From contig JAHDHM010000220.1 in NCBI GenBank assembly GCA_020631315.1, positions 1 to 6,378 on the forward strand: a stretch of DNA of 6,378 bases. The letters are read 5' to 3'. This document shows positions 1 through 4,762 of the stretch, piece by piece. The notes beneath the pieces were generated by a model. That model did not search any database. It had not been told where the DNA came from and saw only the letters and a list, made by a program, of their open reading frames with translations. Origin of the DNA: Acidimicrobiales bacterium. Lineage in GTDB: Bacteria; Actinomycetota; Acidimicrobiia; Acidimicrobiales; Poriferisodaliceae. Positions within the stretch are counted from its first letter, which is position 1, and each line of letters opens with the position of its first letter. A program made the translations under genes and the position numbers.

Positions 1-740
1 ACCGACACGCTGCCGAAGACCGCGGCCGCGCTCAGCAGCACCGAGCCGACCGACAGCGCCCAGCGGCCTTGTCCGGCTGCAGCGACGGCGACGCCGAACG
101 CCAGCAGGTTCGCCGAACTGAACAGGACGATCCGGAGGGCGACCCCGAACCAGGCAGCAGGCGCACGGCCAGCCGACGTGAGCAGCCACTCCGTGAGCCC
201 CAGGGTGGAGAGCAGGACGAAGTTCACGAGGCCGAGCCGCATCGCCCATGCATCGATGCCGTTGCCCTGGACGGCGGCTGCCATCACGCCGCAGCCCACC
301 AGCCCGACGACGTGGGCGCCGACGAGGAGCTGCGTACGTCGTCGGAGCGCGTCATGCAGCGCGACGACCGCGGTTGCGCAGCCACCGATCACCCACAGCA
401 CCGTGCCGACTGCGGAGACGGCGCTCACCGCGACGACGGCCCAAGCGACGATCAACACGCCGAGACACTGGGTGAACATCGCGAACGACGGCGGCACGAG
501 CAGCGGATCGCGCAGGCTCTTGTGCACCGTGTGCGACACGACGGCGCGCAGCGTCTCGGTCGTCACTCTCGTTCGTGGGACGCCGGCAGCGAGTGCGTCG
601 TCGACGTGATCGATCCACCGTCGCTCGATGGCGAGACGCTCGTCGGCAGGCAGGCCCGAGAGCGCCATCGCTCGCAGCGCGACGACCGCGCGAGGGTGCC
701 GTGGAGCCGGCGACGGGGAGATCGGGGAGGGTGCGCTCAT
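1..740 (-). CDS. Multi-pass membrane protein with soluble N-terminal prefix, C-terminus outside window
   Basis: The reading frame is open from ATG at 740 (complement) through the left edge, giving 246 visible residues with no stop, so the 3' end is missing. Residues 1-80 are soluble: a Pro/Ser-rich start, then a charged helical stretch with RLAIERRWIDHVDDALAAG at 36-53. From about residue 86 the protein is strongly hydrophobic. I count about six likely membrane segments (near 88-108, 110-129, 138-157, 165-188, 197-222 and 226-246), separated by short polar turns such as ALRRRTQ. The prefix resembles the soluble 'HAAS' or permease-prefix helices that precede membrane regions in proteins encoded beside PadR-type regulators. 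That is a resemblance by eye, not a proven match. ATG 740 was chosen because a well-spaced promoter ends just upstream; ATG at 668 is a shorter alternative. The gene is divergent from a small winged-helix gene that may control it. Substrate and function are unknown. Confidence 0.75.
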   Translation of the reverse strand, partial: MSAPSPISPSPAPRHPRAVVALRAMALSGLPADERLAIERRWIDHVDDALAAGVPRTRVTTETLRAVVSHTVHKSLRDPLLVPPSFAMFTQCLGVLIVAWAVVAVSAVSAVGTVLWVIGGCATAVVALHDALRRRTQLLVGAHVVGLVGCGVMAAAVQGNGIDAWAMRLGLVNFVLLSTLGLTEWLLTSAGRAPAAWFGVALRIVLFSSANLLAFGVAVAAAGQGRWALSVGSVLLSAAAVFGSVS

Positions 741-753
741 CTAAGTGCGATCA

Positions 754-782
754 GTTGTACCGTCACATGCGGCCCGCACCAA
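754..782 (-). promoter_or_regulatory. Promoter of the membrane-protein gene
   Basis: On the complement strand, TTGGTG (777-782) and TACAAC (754-759) are separated by exactly 17 bp, a good sigma-70/SigA-like pair. Only 13 nt lie between the -10 box and ATG 740, and no Shine-Dalgarno site precedes that ATG, so the transcript would have a very short leader. The spacer holds a short inverted repeat, TGCGG-C-CCGCA (768-778), which could be an operator for the divergently encoded winged-helix protein. Confidence 0.5.
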
Positions 783-784
783 CC

Positions 785-789
785 GGAGG
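785..789 (+). promoter_or_regulatory. Ribosome binding site that sets the GTG start at 796
   Basis: GGAGG lies 6 nt before GTG 796. It is one of only two strong Shine-Dalgarno sites in the window, and it decides the start in favour of 796 over the in-frame GTG at 745. The earlier start would run through the divergent promoter and has no ribosome site. Confidence 0.7.
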
Positions 790-795
790 CAGTCA

Positions 796-1089
796 GTGGA
801 CACCGAGCACGATCCTCGACGTACGGATCGGACCGAGCTGCGCGACGACGTGTCCACGTCGGCCGAGATCCTCGAGATCGCTGCTGGTCCGGTCGGTCTG
901 CTGGTCCGGCTCGGGTTCGACCGCGATGTCGCCGATCTGGCGTGCCTCGAGACGGCCGGCCTGATCGCCGGCACCACACTGGAGCGCGACGAGGAGTCCG
1001 GTCCGGTGGTGCTGTTCACGCTCACGTCGCAGGGGCGTGAGCTGATGAAGGCCATGGGCCGAGGCGTGTCGGACGCCATGAGCTCCTGA
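796..1089 (+). CDS. Small winged-helix-like protein, putative regulator (97 aa)
   Basis: The protein has 97 residues and starts at GTG 796 behind a clear GGAGG site. Residues 1-20 are charged and probably disordered. Residues 22-97 read like a compact winged helix: a first helix (AEILEIAAGPVGLLVRLG), a helix ending LETAGLIAG (51-59), a two-strand wing (TTLERDEESGPVVLFTLT), and a closing helix SQGRELMKAMG (78-88). The pattern 'L..AGLI … LT..GREL' is typical of MarR/PadR/ArsR-like winged helices. No named family is recognised and the usual recognition-helix signature is weak, so DNA binding is inferred. It is divergent from the membrane-protein gene across 55 bp, a common arrangement for a local regulator and its target. 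It is convergent with the PadR gene, with 8 bp between the two stops. It could instead be a small protein-binding wHTH module with no DNA contact. Confidence 0.65.
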   Translation: MDTEHDPRRTDRTELRDDVSTSAEILEIAAGPVGLLVRLGFDRDVADLACLETAGLIAGTTLERDEESGPVVLFTLTSQGRELMKAMGRGVSDAMSS

Positions 1090-1102
1090 GCGATCGCTCA
1101 GG
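1085..1102. terminator. Perfect 18-bp palindrome, likely bidirectional terminator
   Basis: CCTGAGCGATCGCTCAGG is perfectly self-complementary. In RNA from either strand it can fold as a 7-bp stem (CCTGAGC/GCTCAGG) with a GATC loop. It contains the TGA stop of the plus-strand winged-helix gene (1087-1089) and the TGA stop of the minus-strand PadR gene (1098-1100), exactly where two convergent transcripts end. No T-run follows on either side, so it would be the U-less hairpin type often proposed in actinobacteria. A protein-binding site is the alternative. Confidence 0.55.
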
Positions 1103-1430
1103 TGCCGAGATCGGAGATGCGTAGGACGCTGTCGCGCTCGTCGGTCTCGATCGTCGCGGCATGCGAGATGCCGGCGCCGGTGACCTCGTAGACGCGTCGT
1201 GCTTGGGCGCTGTCCTGCGGCACCTTCCAGTCAGACGACAGGTACCCGCGCTGCTCGAGCCGATCGAGACAGCGGTAGAGGGTGGCGTAGTTCATCTGCG
1301 AGCCGCCACGCATCGCCTGGGCCAGCGGGTAGCCGTGGAACGAGCTCACGCCGTCAGCCAACAGCTGCACGGCGGTCAGCAGCACCTGCTCCTCGTTGCG
1401 AGTGAGCGCATTCCCGTTACGTCGCCTCAT
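1098..1430 (-). CDS. PadR-family transcriptional regulator (110 aa)
   Basis: The protein has 110 residues, the size of a minimal PadR regulator (subfamily-2 type, winged helix plus little else). Visible family features are an N-terminal helix (EEQVLLTAVQLLADG, 13-27), the HGY motif in FHGYPLAQAM (31-40), the recognition helix in NYATLYRCLDRLEQRGYL (47-64), and a wing of SDWKV … RRVYEVTGAG (66-87). The last 20 residues are charged and too short for the long C-terminal dimerisation helices of larger PadR proteins. PadR proteins are usually ligand-responsive repressors of nearby transporter, membrane-protein or enzyme genes. ATG 1430 is chosen because it is the first Met just before the domain. 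The frame stays open far upstream, but an extension would overlap the DUF4279-like gene. The gene lies 80 bp downstream of that gene on the same strand, so the two may share a transcript. Its ligand and targets are not visible here. Confidence 0.88.
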   Translation of the reverse strand: MRRRNGNALTRNEEQVLLTAVQLLADGVSSFHGYPLAQAMRGGSQMNYATLYRCLDRLEQRGYLSSDWKVPQDSAQARRVYEVTGAGISHAATIETDERDSVLRISDLGT

Positions 1431-1439
1431 CGAGCGCAG

Positions 1440-1445
1440 ACAGTA
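1440..1445 (-). promoter_or_regulatory. Possible -10 element for the PadR gene
   Basis: On the complement strand TACTGT lies 9 nt before ATG 1430, which has no Shine-Dalgarno site. This fits a near-leaderless start. No convincing -35 box is seen 16 to 18 bp upstream. The 80-bp interval before the gene also holds a small inverted repeat, ACTCG/CGAGT (1470-1486, 7-nt loop). Co-transcription with the upstream DUF4279-like gene is equally possible. Confidence 0.25.
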
Positions 1446-1510
1446 GTCGATCCCAGCCGGGCGTTCGGGACTCGGACACCGCGAGTGAAGGCTCGAAGCG
1501 CAGCCGCCGT

Positions 1511-1948
1511 TCAGGCGCCGCCGGTGTCGATGCAGCCGTCGGGGGCGAAGCGAAACGACGGTGGTGGACCGAGGCCGAGGTGTTCGTGCTCGAGCCAACC
1601 GCCGCTGGCATCGAGCCACTCGATCCAGTCGGGGTCGAGGACGGTGCGTTGCCGGTCGTCGGCGCCCGCCGCCCACGTGGACAGGGTCACCACGACGGCA
1701 TCGAGCTCGATGCCGACGCCAGACGGGCAGCTCTGTCGAATGACCTCCCACAGCCGGGCGAGATGGCGTTCCATCGGCTCGTCGTCGCATCTCGTCGCGA
1801 GGCGCCACCCGTTCTCGGACTGCAGCTTGCCGTTGCGGGCCCGGCCGCCGACGGTGCTCACGGCTGCACCGACGTCCCCGAAGATCTCGCCCAGGCGCTC
1901 GACCGACACGTCCGATGCCGCCACGTCGACGGAGGCTGTGTTCCACAT
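1511..1948 (-). CDS. DUF4279-like domain protein (145 aa)
   Basis: The protein has 145 residues, is cytosolic, and shows no signal peptide or membrane segment. The layout resembles DUF4279: a short first strand (ASVDVAAS), a helix VERLGEIFGD (16-25), a basic linker with GGRARNGK, and a Trp-containing strand NGWRLATRC (46-54). Then come a helix RHLARLWEVIRQ (61-72), strands LDAVVVTLSTW (82-92), and a closing DPDWIEWLDASGGWLEHEHLGL segment. DUF4279 proteins are small and uncharacterised, and are found as stand-alone genes and in immunity-gene clusters. No toxin partner is visible here, so I do not call it immunity. ATG 1948 is chosen because upstream in-frame starts would overlap the divergent amidohydrolase gene. 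The PadR gene follows after 80 bp and may be co-transcribed. The family assignment is by pattern only, so an unrelated small alpha/beta protein remains possible. Confidence 0.65.
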   Translation of the reverse strand: MWNTASVDVAASDVSVERLGEIFGDVGAAVSTVGGRARNGKLQSENGWRLATRCDDEPMERHLARLWEVIRQSCPSGVGIELDAVVVTLSTWAAGADDRQRTVLDPDWIEWLDASGGWLEHEHLGLGPPPSFRFAPDGCIDTGGA

Positions 1949-1950
1949 GG

Positions 1951-1967
1951 ACGTCGACCGTAGACGT
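1951..1967. promoter_or_regulatory. Near-perfect 17-bp palindrome, candidate operator
   Basis: ACGTCGACCGTAGACGT has 7 of 8 symmetric pairs matching around a central C at 1959; only 1956/1962 mismatch. It starts 2 bp upstream of ATG 1948 (complement) and covers TACGGT (1957-1962), the best -10 candidate for the DUF4279-like gene. A dimeric regulator bound here would block that start. The nearby PadR protein is a natural candidate, but the arms do not look like the ATGT…ACAT sites known for classic PadR. Confidence 0.4.
1957..1962 (-). promoter_or_regulatory. Possible -10 element for the DUF4279-like gene
   Basis: TACGGT on the complement strand lies 8 nt before ATG 1948, which has no Shine-Dalgarno site. 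The spacing suits leaderless transcription. No good -35 box is seen. It lies inside the 1951-1967 palindrome. Confidence 0.25.
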
Positions 1968-1990
1968 GCTGCTTCCCCATGGCGGGGTGG

Positions 1991-2020
1991 TTGCCCACTC
2001 GTGAGCGTGGATGGCAGTGT
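1991..2020 (+). promoter_or_regulatory. Weak promoter candidate for the amidohydrolase gene
   Basis: TTGCCC (1991-1996), an 18-bp spacer and CAGTGT (2015-2020) precede ATG 2027 by 6 nt. That places the expected transcription start at the ATG itself, so the mRNA would be leaderless. This fits the lack of a Shine-Dalgarno site. The -10 match is poor, so the call rests mainly on spacing. Confidence 0.3.
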
Positions 2021-2026
2021 CGTGGC

Positions 2027-3217
2027 ATGACGACGACGCACGACCTCGGCCCTGATCTCCTCGACGCAGCGAGGGGACTCGATCCCGACACGATCGAGTT
2101 GCGACGTGCCATCCACGCCGACCCGGAGCTCGGACTCGACCTGCCACGCACGCAGAGCAAGATCACCGAGGCGTTGACCGGCCTCGGGCTCGACATCACC
2201 CTCGGGCGTTCGACCACGTCGGTGGTCGCCGATCTCGACACGGGCCGTCCCGGACCGACGGTCCTGCTGCGCGGCGACATGGACGCGCTGCCGCTGCAGG
2301 AAGACGCCGACCTGCCGTTCAAGTCACAGCACGACGGCAAGATGCACGCCTGCGGTCACGACACCCACGTGTCGATGCTGGTGAGCGCTGCGAAGCTGCT
2401 CGCTGACAACAAGGACCAGCTGACCGGCAAGGTCCGCTTCATGTTCCAGCCCGGCGAAGAGGGCTACGGCGGCGCCGAGTACATGATCCGGGAAGGCGTG
2501 CTCGAGGGTGTCGACCGGGCGTTCGCCATCCACGTCTTCACGAACCAACCGTCGGGCCTCATCGCCACGCGTGGTGGTGCATTGCTCGCCAGCGCCGACA
2601 AGTTCGAGATCACGATCAACGGCAGGGGCGGGCACGCGTCCGCACCGCACGCCTGCGCCGATCCGATCCCCGCCGCCGCAGCGACGATCACCGGACTGCA
2701 CACGATGGTCGGTCGTTCGATCGAGGCGACGCGATCCGGCCTGGTGACCGTCGCTCACGTCGAGGCCGGCACCACCAACAACGTCATCCCGCCCAAGGCC
2801 TGGATGGAGGGCACCATCCGCTCCCATGACGAGGAAACCCGGGCGACCCTCAAGGCCAACATCGCTCGCGTCGCCGAGGGCACCGCAGCCGCTCACGGCT
2901 GCTCGTGCGAGACCAAGATCACCCCGGGCTACCCGGTGACCGTGAACCACATGGAGCAGGCGGCACTCGTCGGCGACGTCGCTCGGTCGATCGTCGGCGA
3001 GGAGCTGTACCGCGACATGCCACGTGCGGTCATGGGTGCCGAGGACTTCTCCTACGTGCTCCAGCACGTTCCGGGCGCCATGGCCGTGCTGGGCGTCTGC
3101 CCGCCCGACCTCGACCCGCGCACCGCAGCGCCCAACCACTCGAACCTGATGCGCGTCGACGAGTCCGCGATGGCCAACGGCGTGGCGCTCTACGCCGGCA
3201 TGGCACTGGCGGGGTGA
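2027..3217 (+). CDS. M20D-family metal-dependent amidohydrolase (396 aa)
   Basis: This is a full-length M20 peptidase-family enzyme of the HipO/ILR1-like group, which hydrolyses N-acyl amino acids such as hippurate or auxin conjugates and uses two bound divalent metals. Visible motifs in order are LRRAIHADPELG (25-36), GDMDALP (83-89), HACGHDTH (107-114), FQPGEEG (140-146), AIHV (167-170), GAEDFSYV (337-344) and NHSN (370-373). By family analogy the metal ligands are C109, H111, E145, H169 and H371, with E144 as the general base, so the site looks intact. The inserted lid/dimerisation domain begins near KFEITINGRGGHASAPH (192-208). There is no signal peptide, so it is cytosolic. ATG 2027 fits the family's usual N-terminus; GTG/ATG codons from 1979 add an unconserved 16-residue tail overlapping the promoter region. 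The stop lies inside the ribosome site of the next gene. The acyl group and amino acid accepted cannot be read from sequence. Confidence 0.93.
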   Translation: MTTTHDLGPDLLDAARGLDPDTIELRRAIHADPELGLDLPRTQSKITEALTGLGLDITLGRSTTSVVADLDTGRPGPTVLLRGDMDALPLQEDADLPFKSQHDGKMHACGHDTHVSMLVSAAKLLADNKDQLTGKVRFMFQPGEEGYGGAEYMIREGVLEGVDRAFAIHVFTNQPSGLIATRGGALLASADKFEITINGRGGHASAPHACADPIPAAAATITGLHTMVGRSIEATRSGLVTVAHVEAGTTNNVIPPKAWMEGTIRSHDEETRATLKANIARVAEGTAAAHGCSCETKITPGYPVTVNHMEQAALVGDVARSIVGEELYRDMPRAVMGAEDFSYVLQHVPGAMAVLGVCPPDLDPRTAAPNHSNLMRVDESAMANGVALYAGMALAG

Positions 3218-3219
3218 TC
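3213..3219 (+). promoter_or_regulatory. Ribosome binding site spanning the amidohydrolase stop codon
   Basis: GGTGATC matches seven bases of the consensus complement to the 16S rRNA 3' end and lies 6 nt before ATG 3226. The TGA stop of the upstream gene (3215-3217) is inside it. Terminating ribosomes would sit on the site, which points to translational coupling. It favours ATG 3226 over the overlapping GTG at 3214. Confidence 0.6.
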
Positions 3220-3225
3220 GGTCAG

Positions 3226-3786
3226 ATGAGCGAACGACCGGCCTCGGTCGTCGAGGCGATCGAGATCCTGCGGGCCAAGGCGGTCCGTGAGTTCGACGAA
3301 CCCATCCAGCTCGCGTCGGGTCGCATGTCCCGCCACTTCGTCGACGGCAAGGCGGGTCTGTCTCGTGCCGCCGACCTGCGCGTCGCATGCGAGGCGATCG
3401 TCGACCTCGCCGCAGCAGCGGGCATCGAGTTCGACGCGGCCGGTGGGCTCACCCTCGGTGCCGATCATCTGGCTGTCGGGGTCGCCTACGCGGCGGACGG
3501 CGAGTGGTTCTTCGTGCGCAAGGAGCCCAAGGACCGCGGCACCGGCCAGCAGATCGAGGGCGCACACGTCGGCGAGGGTGTGAAGGTCCTCGTCGTCGAG
3601 GACGTGGTGTCGACCGGCGGGTCGATGTTCAAGGCCATCGACGTGATCGAAGCGACGGGCGCGACCGTGGTGGCAGCGTCGACGCTGCTGGCACGCGGTG
3701 ACGAGGCCGGTGCGGAGCTGGAACGCCGCGGTATCCCGTTCCTGCCCCTGTCGACCTACGCCGACTTCGGCATGGATCCGGTCTGA
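3226..3786 (+). CDS. pyrE: Orotate phosphoribosyltransferase-like protein (186 aa)
   Basis: This is a type I phosphoribosyltransferase of the size and layout of PyrE, which makes orotidine 5'-phosphate from orotate and PRPP in pyrimidine synthesis. The N-terminal hood reads FDEPIQLASGRMSRHFVDGKAG (23-42), matching the PyrE pattern 'f.L.SG..S..YvD'. The core has GGLTLGADHLAVGVA (73-87). The flexible catalytic loop is VRKEPKDRGTG (97-107), and the PRPP-binding loop is VLVVEDVVSTGGSM (121-134). In enterobacterial PyrE the loop reads RKxxKDHG, with a His important in catalysis. Here that position is Arg104, while R98, K99 and K102 are kept. The gene is coupled to the amidohydrolase gene 8 bp upstream, and no other pyr gene is visible. 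Orotate is the most likely substrate; another base in a PyrE-like paralogue is possible because of the Arg and the unusual operon partner. Confidence 0.85.
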   Translation: MSERPASVVEAIEILRAKAVREFDEPIQLASGRMSRHFVDGKAGLSRAADLRVACEAIVDLAAAAGIEFDAAGGLTLGADHLAVGVAYAADGEWFFVRKEPKDRGTGQQIEGAHVGEGVKVLVVEDVVSTGGSMFKAIDVIEATGATVVAASTLLARGDEAGAELERRGIPFLPLSTYADFGMDPV

Positions 3787-3798
3787 ACCGTCGTCAGA
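3782..3798. terminator. Short inverted repeat at convergent stops (weak)
   Basis: TCTGA (3782-3786) and TCAGA (3794-3798) form a 5-bp stem with a 7-nt loop (ACCGTCG). The stop of the phosphoribosyltransferase gene is in one arm and the stop of the kinase gene in the other. There is no T-run. Three of the five pairs follow automatically from two convergent TGA stops, so this is weak evidence for termination. Confidence 0.2.
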
Positions 3799-4717
3799 GC
3801 AGCTTGGCGAGCTGCGGGCCGATGGCCGGTCGAGCGCCGGGGTGCTCGATGACCCATGCGGCGATCGACGTCGCGTAGGTCGCTGCCTCGACCGCGGTGG
3901 AGCCGCTCAGGTACTTGGCGAGGAAGCTGCCGGCGAAGGAGTCACCTGCGCCCGTGGCATCGACGAGGTTGTTCGTGGCCGGCGGGATGTGCGTGGCCTC
4001 GCCGTCCTCGTAGACCAGCGCACCGTCGGCGTCGAGCTTCAACATGATCAGTGCGCCCGGGTACATGTCGGCGAGCGCTGCGGCGATCCGCTGCGGCTCG
4101 GTCTCGCCGGTGAGGGTCGCGCCTTCCTCCTTGTTGGGGAGGAACACGTCGATGCCGAGGTCGCTGGTCACGTCGAGGAAGGTGTCGACGCCCATGTCGC
4201 CGAGCATCTGGAAACTGCTGGGGTCGAACGAGAGGGTGGCCCCTGCGTCCTGGGCCAACTTGGCGGCGCGCCGTGAGGCGGATCGGGGCGGGTCCGTGAA
4301 GAACGACCAGGCGGTCAGGTGCAGGTGGCTGGCGCCCGTGATCACCGGTACCGGGAGCTCCGACGGCAGCAGGAAGAAGTCGGCACCGTGACCCGAGACC
4401 ATCGACCGTTCGCCGGTGTGGTCGACGAACACGGCGACGCTGCCGGTGAGGTGGGCGTCGCTCGAGATGAGGTGTGCGTGCACGCCCTCCTTGTCGAGGT
4501 TCTCGACGGCCATCTGGCCCATGCGGTCGCGGCCGATCTTGCCGACGAAGGTGGTCGGCATGCCACAGCGTGAGGCCCAGACGGCGACGTTCGCGGCGCT
4601 GCCGCCCGGCATGAGCATGACCTCGCCGAAGGTGTCGCCGCCCTTGAGCAGCTCCTGGTTGGTTCGGATGAGGACGTCCCAGGCGAAGTCGCCGAGTGAG
4701 CACAGACGGTTCTCCAC
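3794..4717 (-). CDS. PfkB/ribokinase-family carbohydrate or nucleoside kinase (307 aa)
   Basis: This is an ATP-dependent kinase of the PfkB/ribokinase fold, and at 307 residues it is typical in length. The N-terminal strand with substrate-binding acidic residues is LCSLGDFAWDVL (5-16). PfkB signature 1 is PGGSAANVAVWASRCG (37-52), followed by VGKIGRDRMG (58-67). The NxxE Mg/phosphate motif is N195-K-E-E198. Signature 2, the anion hole and catalytic base, is DATGAGDSFAGSF (253-265) with D259 as base. All catalytic elements are present. GTG 4717 is chosen because it gives the normal N-terminus. The frame stays open to 4834, but a longer form would overlap the divergent aminotransferase gene by 72 nt and add residues with no PfkB character. 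It is convergent with the phosphoribosyltransferase gene (7-bp gap) and separately transcribed. Specificity (ribose, fructose-like sugar, adenosine or other nucleoside) cannot be decided from motifs. Confidence 0.93.
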   Translation of the reverse strand: MENRLCSLGDFAWDVLIRTNQELLKGGDTFGEVMLMPGGSAANVAVWASRCGMPTTFVGKIGRDRMGQMAVENLDKEGVHAHLISSDAHLTGSVAVFVDHTGERSMVSGHGADFFLLPSELPVPVITGASHLHLTAWSFFTDPPRSASRRAAKLAQDAGATLSFDPSSFQMLGDMGVDTFLDVTSDLGIDVFLPNKEEGATLTGETEPQRIAAALADMYPGALIMLKLDADGALVYEDGEATHIPPATNNLVDATGAGDSFAGSFLAKYLSGSTAVEAATYATSIAAWVIEHPGARPAIGPQLAKLL

Positions 4718-4725
4718 GGTCGACA

Positions 4726-4731
4726 ACGGTA
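4726..4731 (-). promoter_or_regulatory. Possible -10 element for the PfkB-family kinase gene
   Basis: TACCGT on the complement strand lies 8 nt before GTG 4717, which has no Shine-Dalgarno site, as expected for a leaderless transcript. It overlaps an 8-bp palindrome, CGGTACCG (4727-4734). No clear -35 box is seen. The divergent aminotransferase promoter must lie in the same 45-bp gap. Confidence 0.28.
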
Positions 4732-4750
4732 CCGGCACCTGACGCCTGGT

Positions 4751-4756
4751 TACGCT
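4751..4756 (+). promoter_or_regulatory. Possible -10 element for the class V aminotransferase gene
   Basis: TACGCT is followed by 6 nt and then GTG 4763. That is the spacing expected if transcription starts at the GTG itself. No Shine-Dalgarno site or clear -35 box is present. Confidence 0.28.
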
Positions 4757-4762
4757 GCCGAG

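Noticed and set aside
69..1040. Long plus-strand open frame of 323 codons
   Set aside because: Composition is Arg/Asp/His-rich low-complexity; it runs antisense to the membrane protein and out of frame through the winged-helix gene, which has a real ribosome site.
1090..1097. GCGATCGC, identical to the cyanobacterial HIP1 octamer
   Set aside because: I noticed only this copy. It is simply the centre of the 18-bp palindrome, and nothing else here points to a cyanobacterium.
1470..1486. ACTCG/CGAGT hairpin between the DUF4279-like and PadR genes
   Set aside because: Five base pairs with a 7-nt loop is too weak to call a terminator or attenuator; noted only in the PadR promoter entry.
1979..2026. 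Upstream start for the amidohydrolase
   Set aside because: It adds 16 residues unlike the family N-terminus, has no ribosome site, and would use the candidate promoter as coding sequence.
1431..2147. N-terminal extension of the PadR gene
   Set aside because: The extra 239 residues are Arg-rich, without family features, and overlap the DUF4279-like gene in another frame and the start of the divergent amidohydrolase gene.
2324..3388. Long minus-strand open frame antisense to the amidohydrolase gene
   Set aside because: It is Arg/His/Asp/Val-rich with no domain pattern and mirrors codon bias in a gene with full M20D motifs. Such shadows are usual in GC-rich DNA; the same holds for 4973-5707 on the minus strand.
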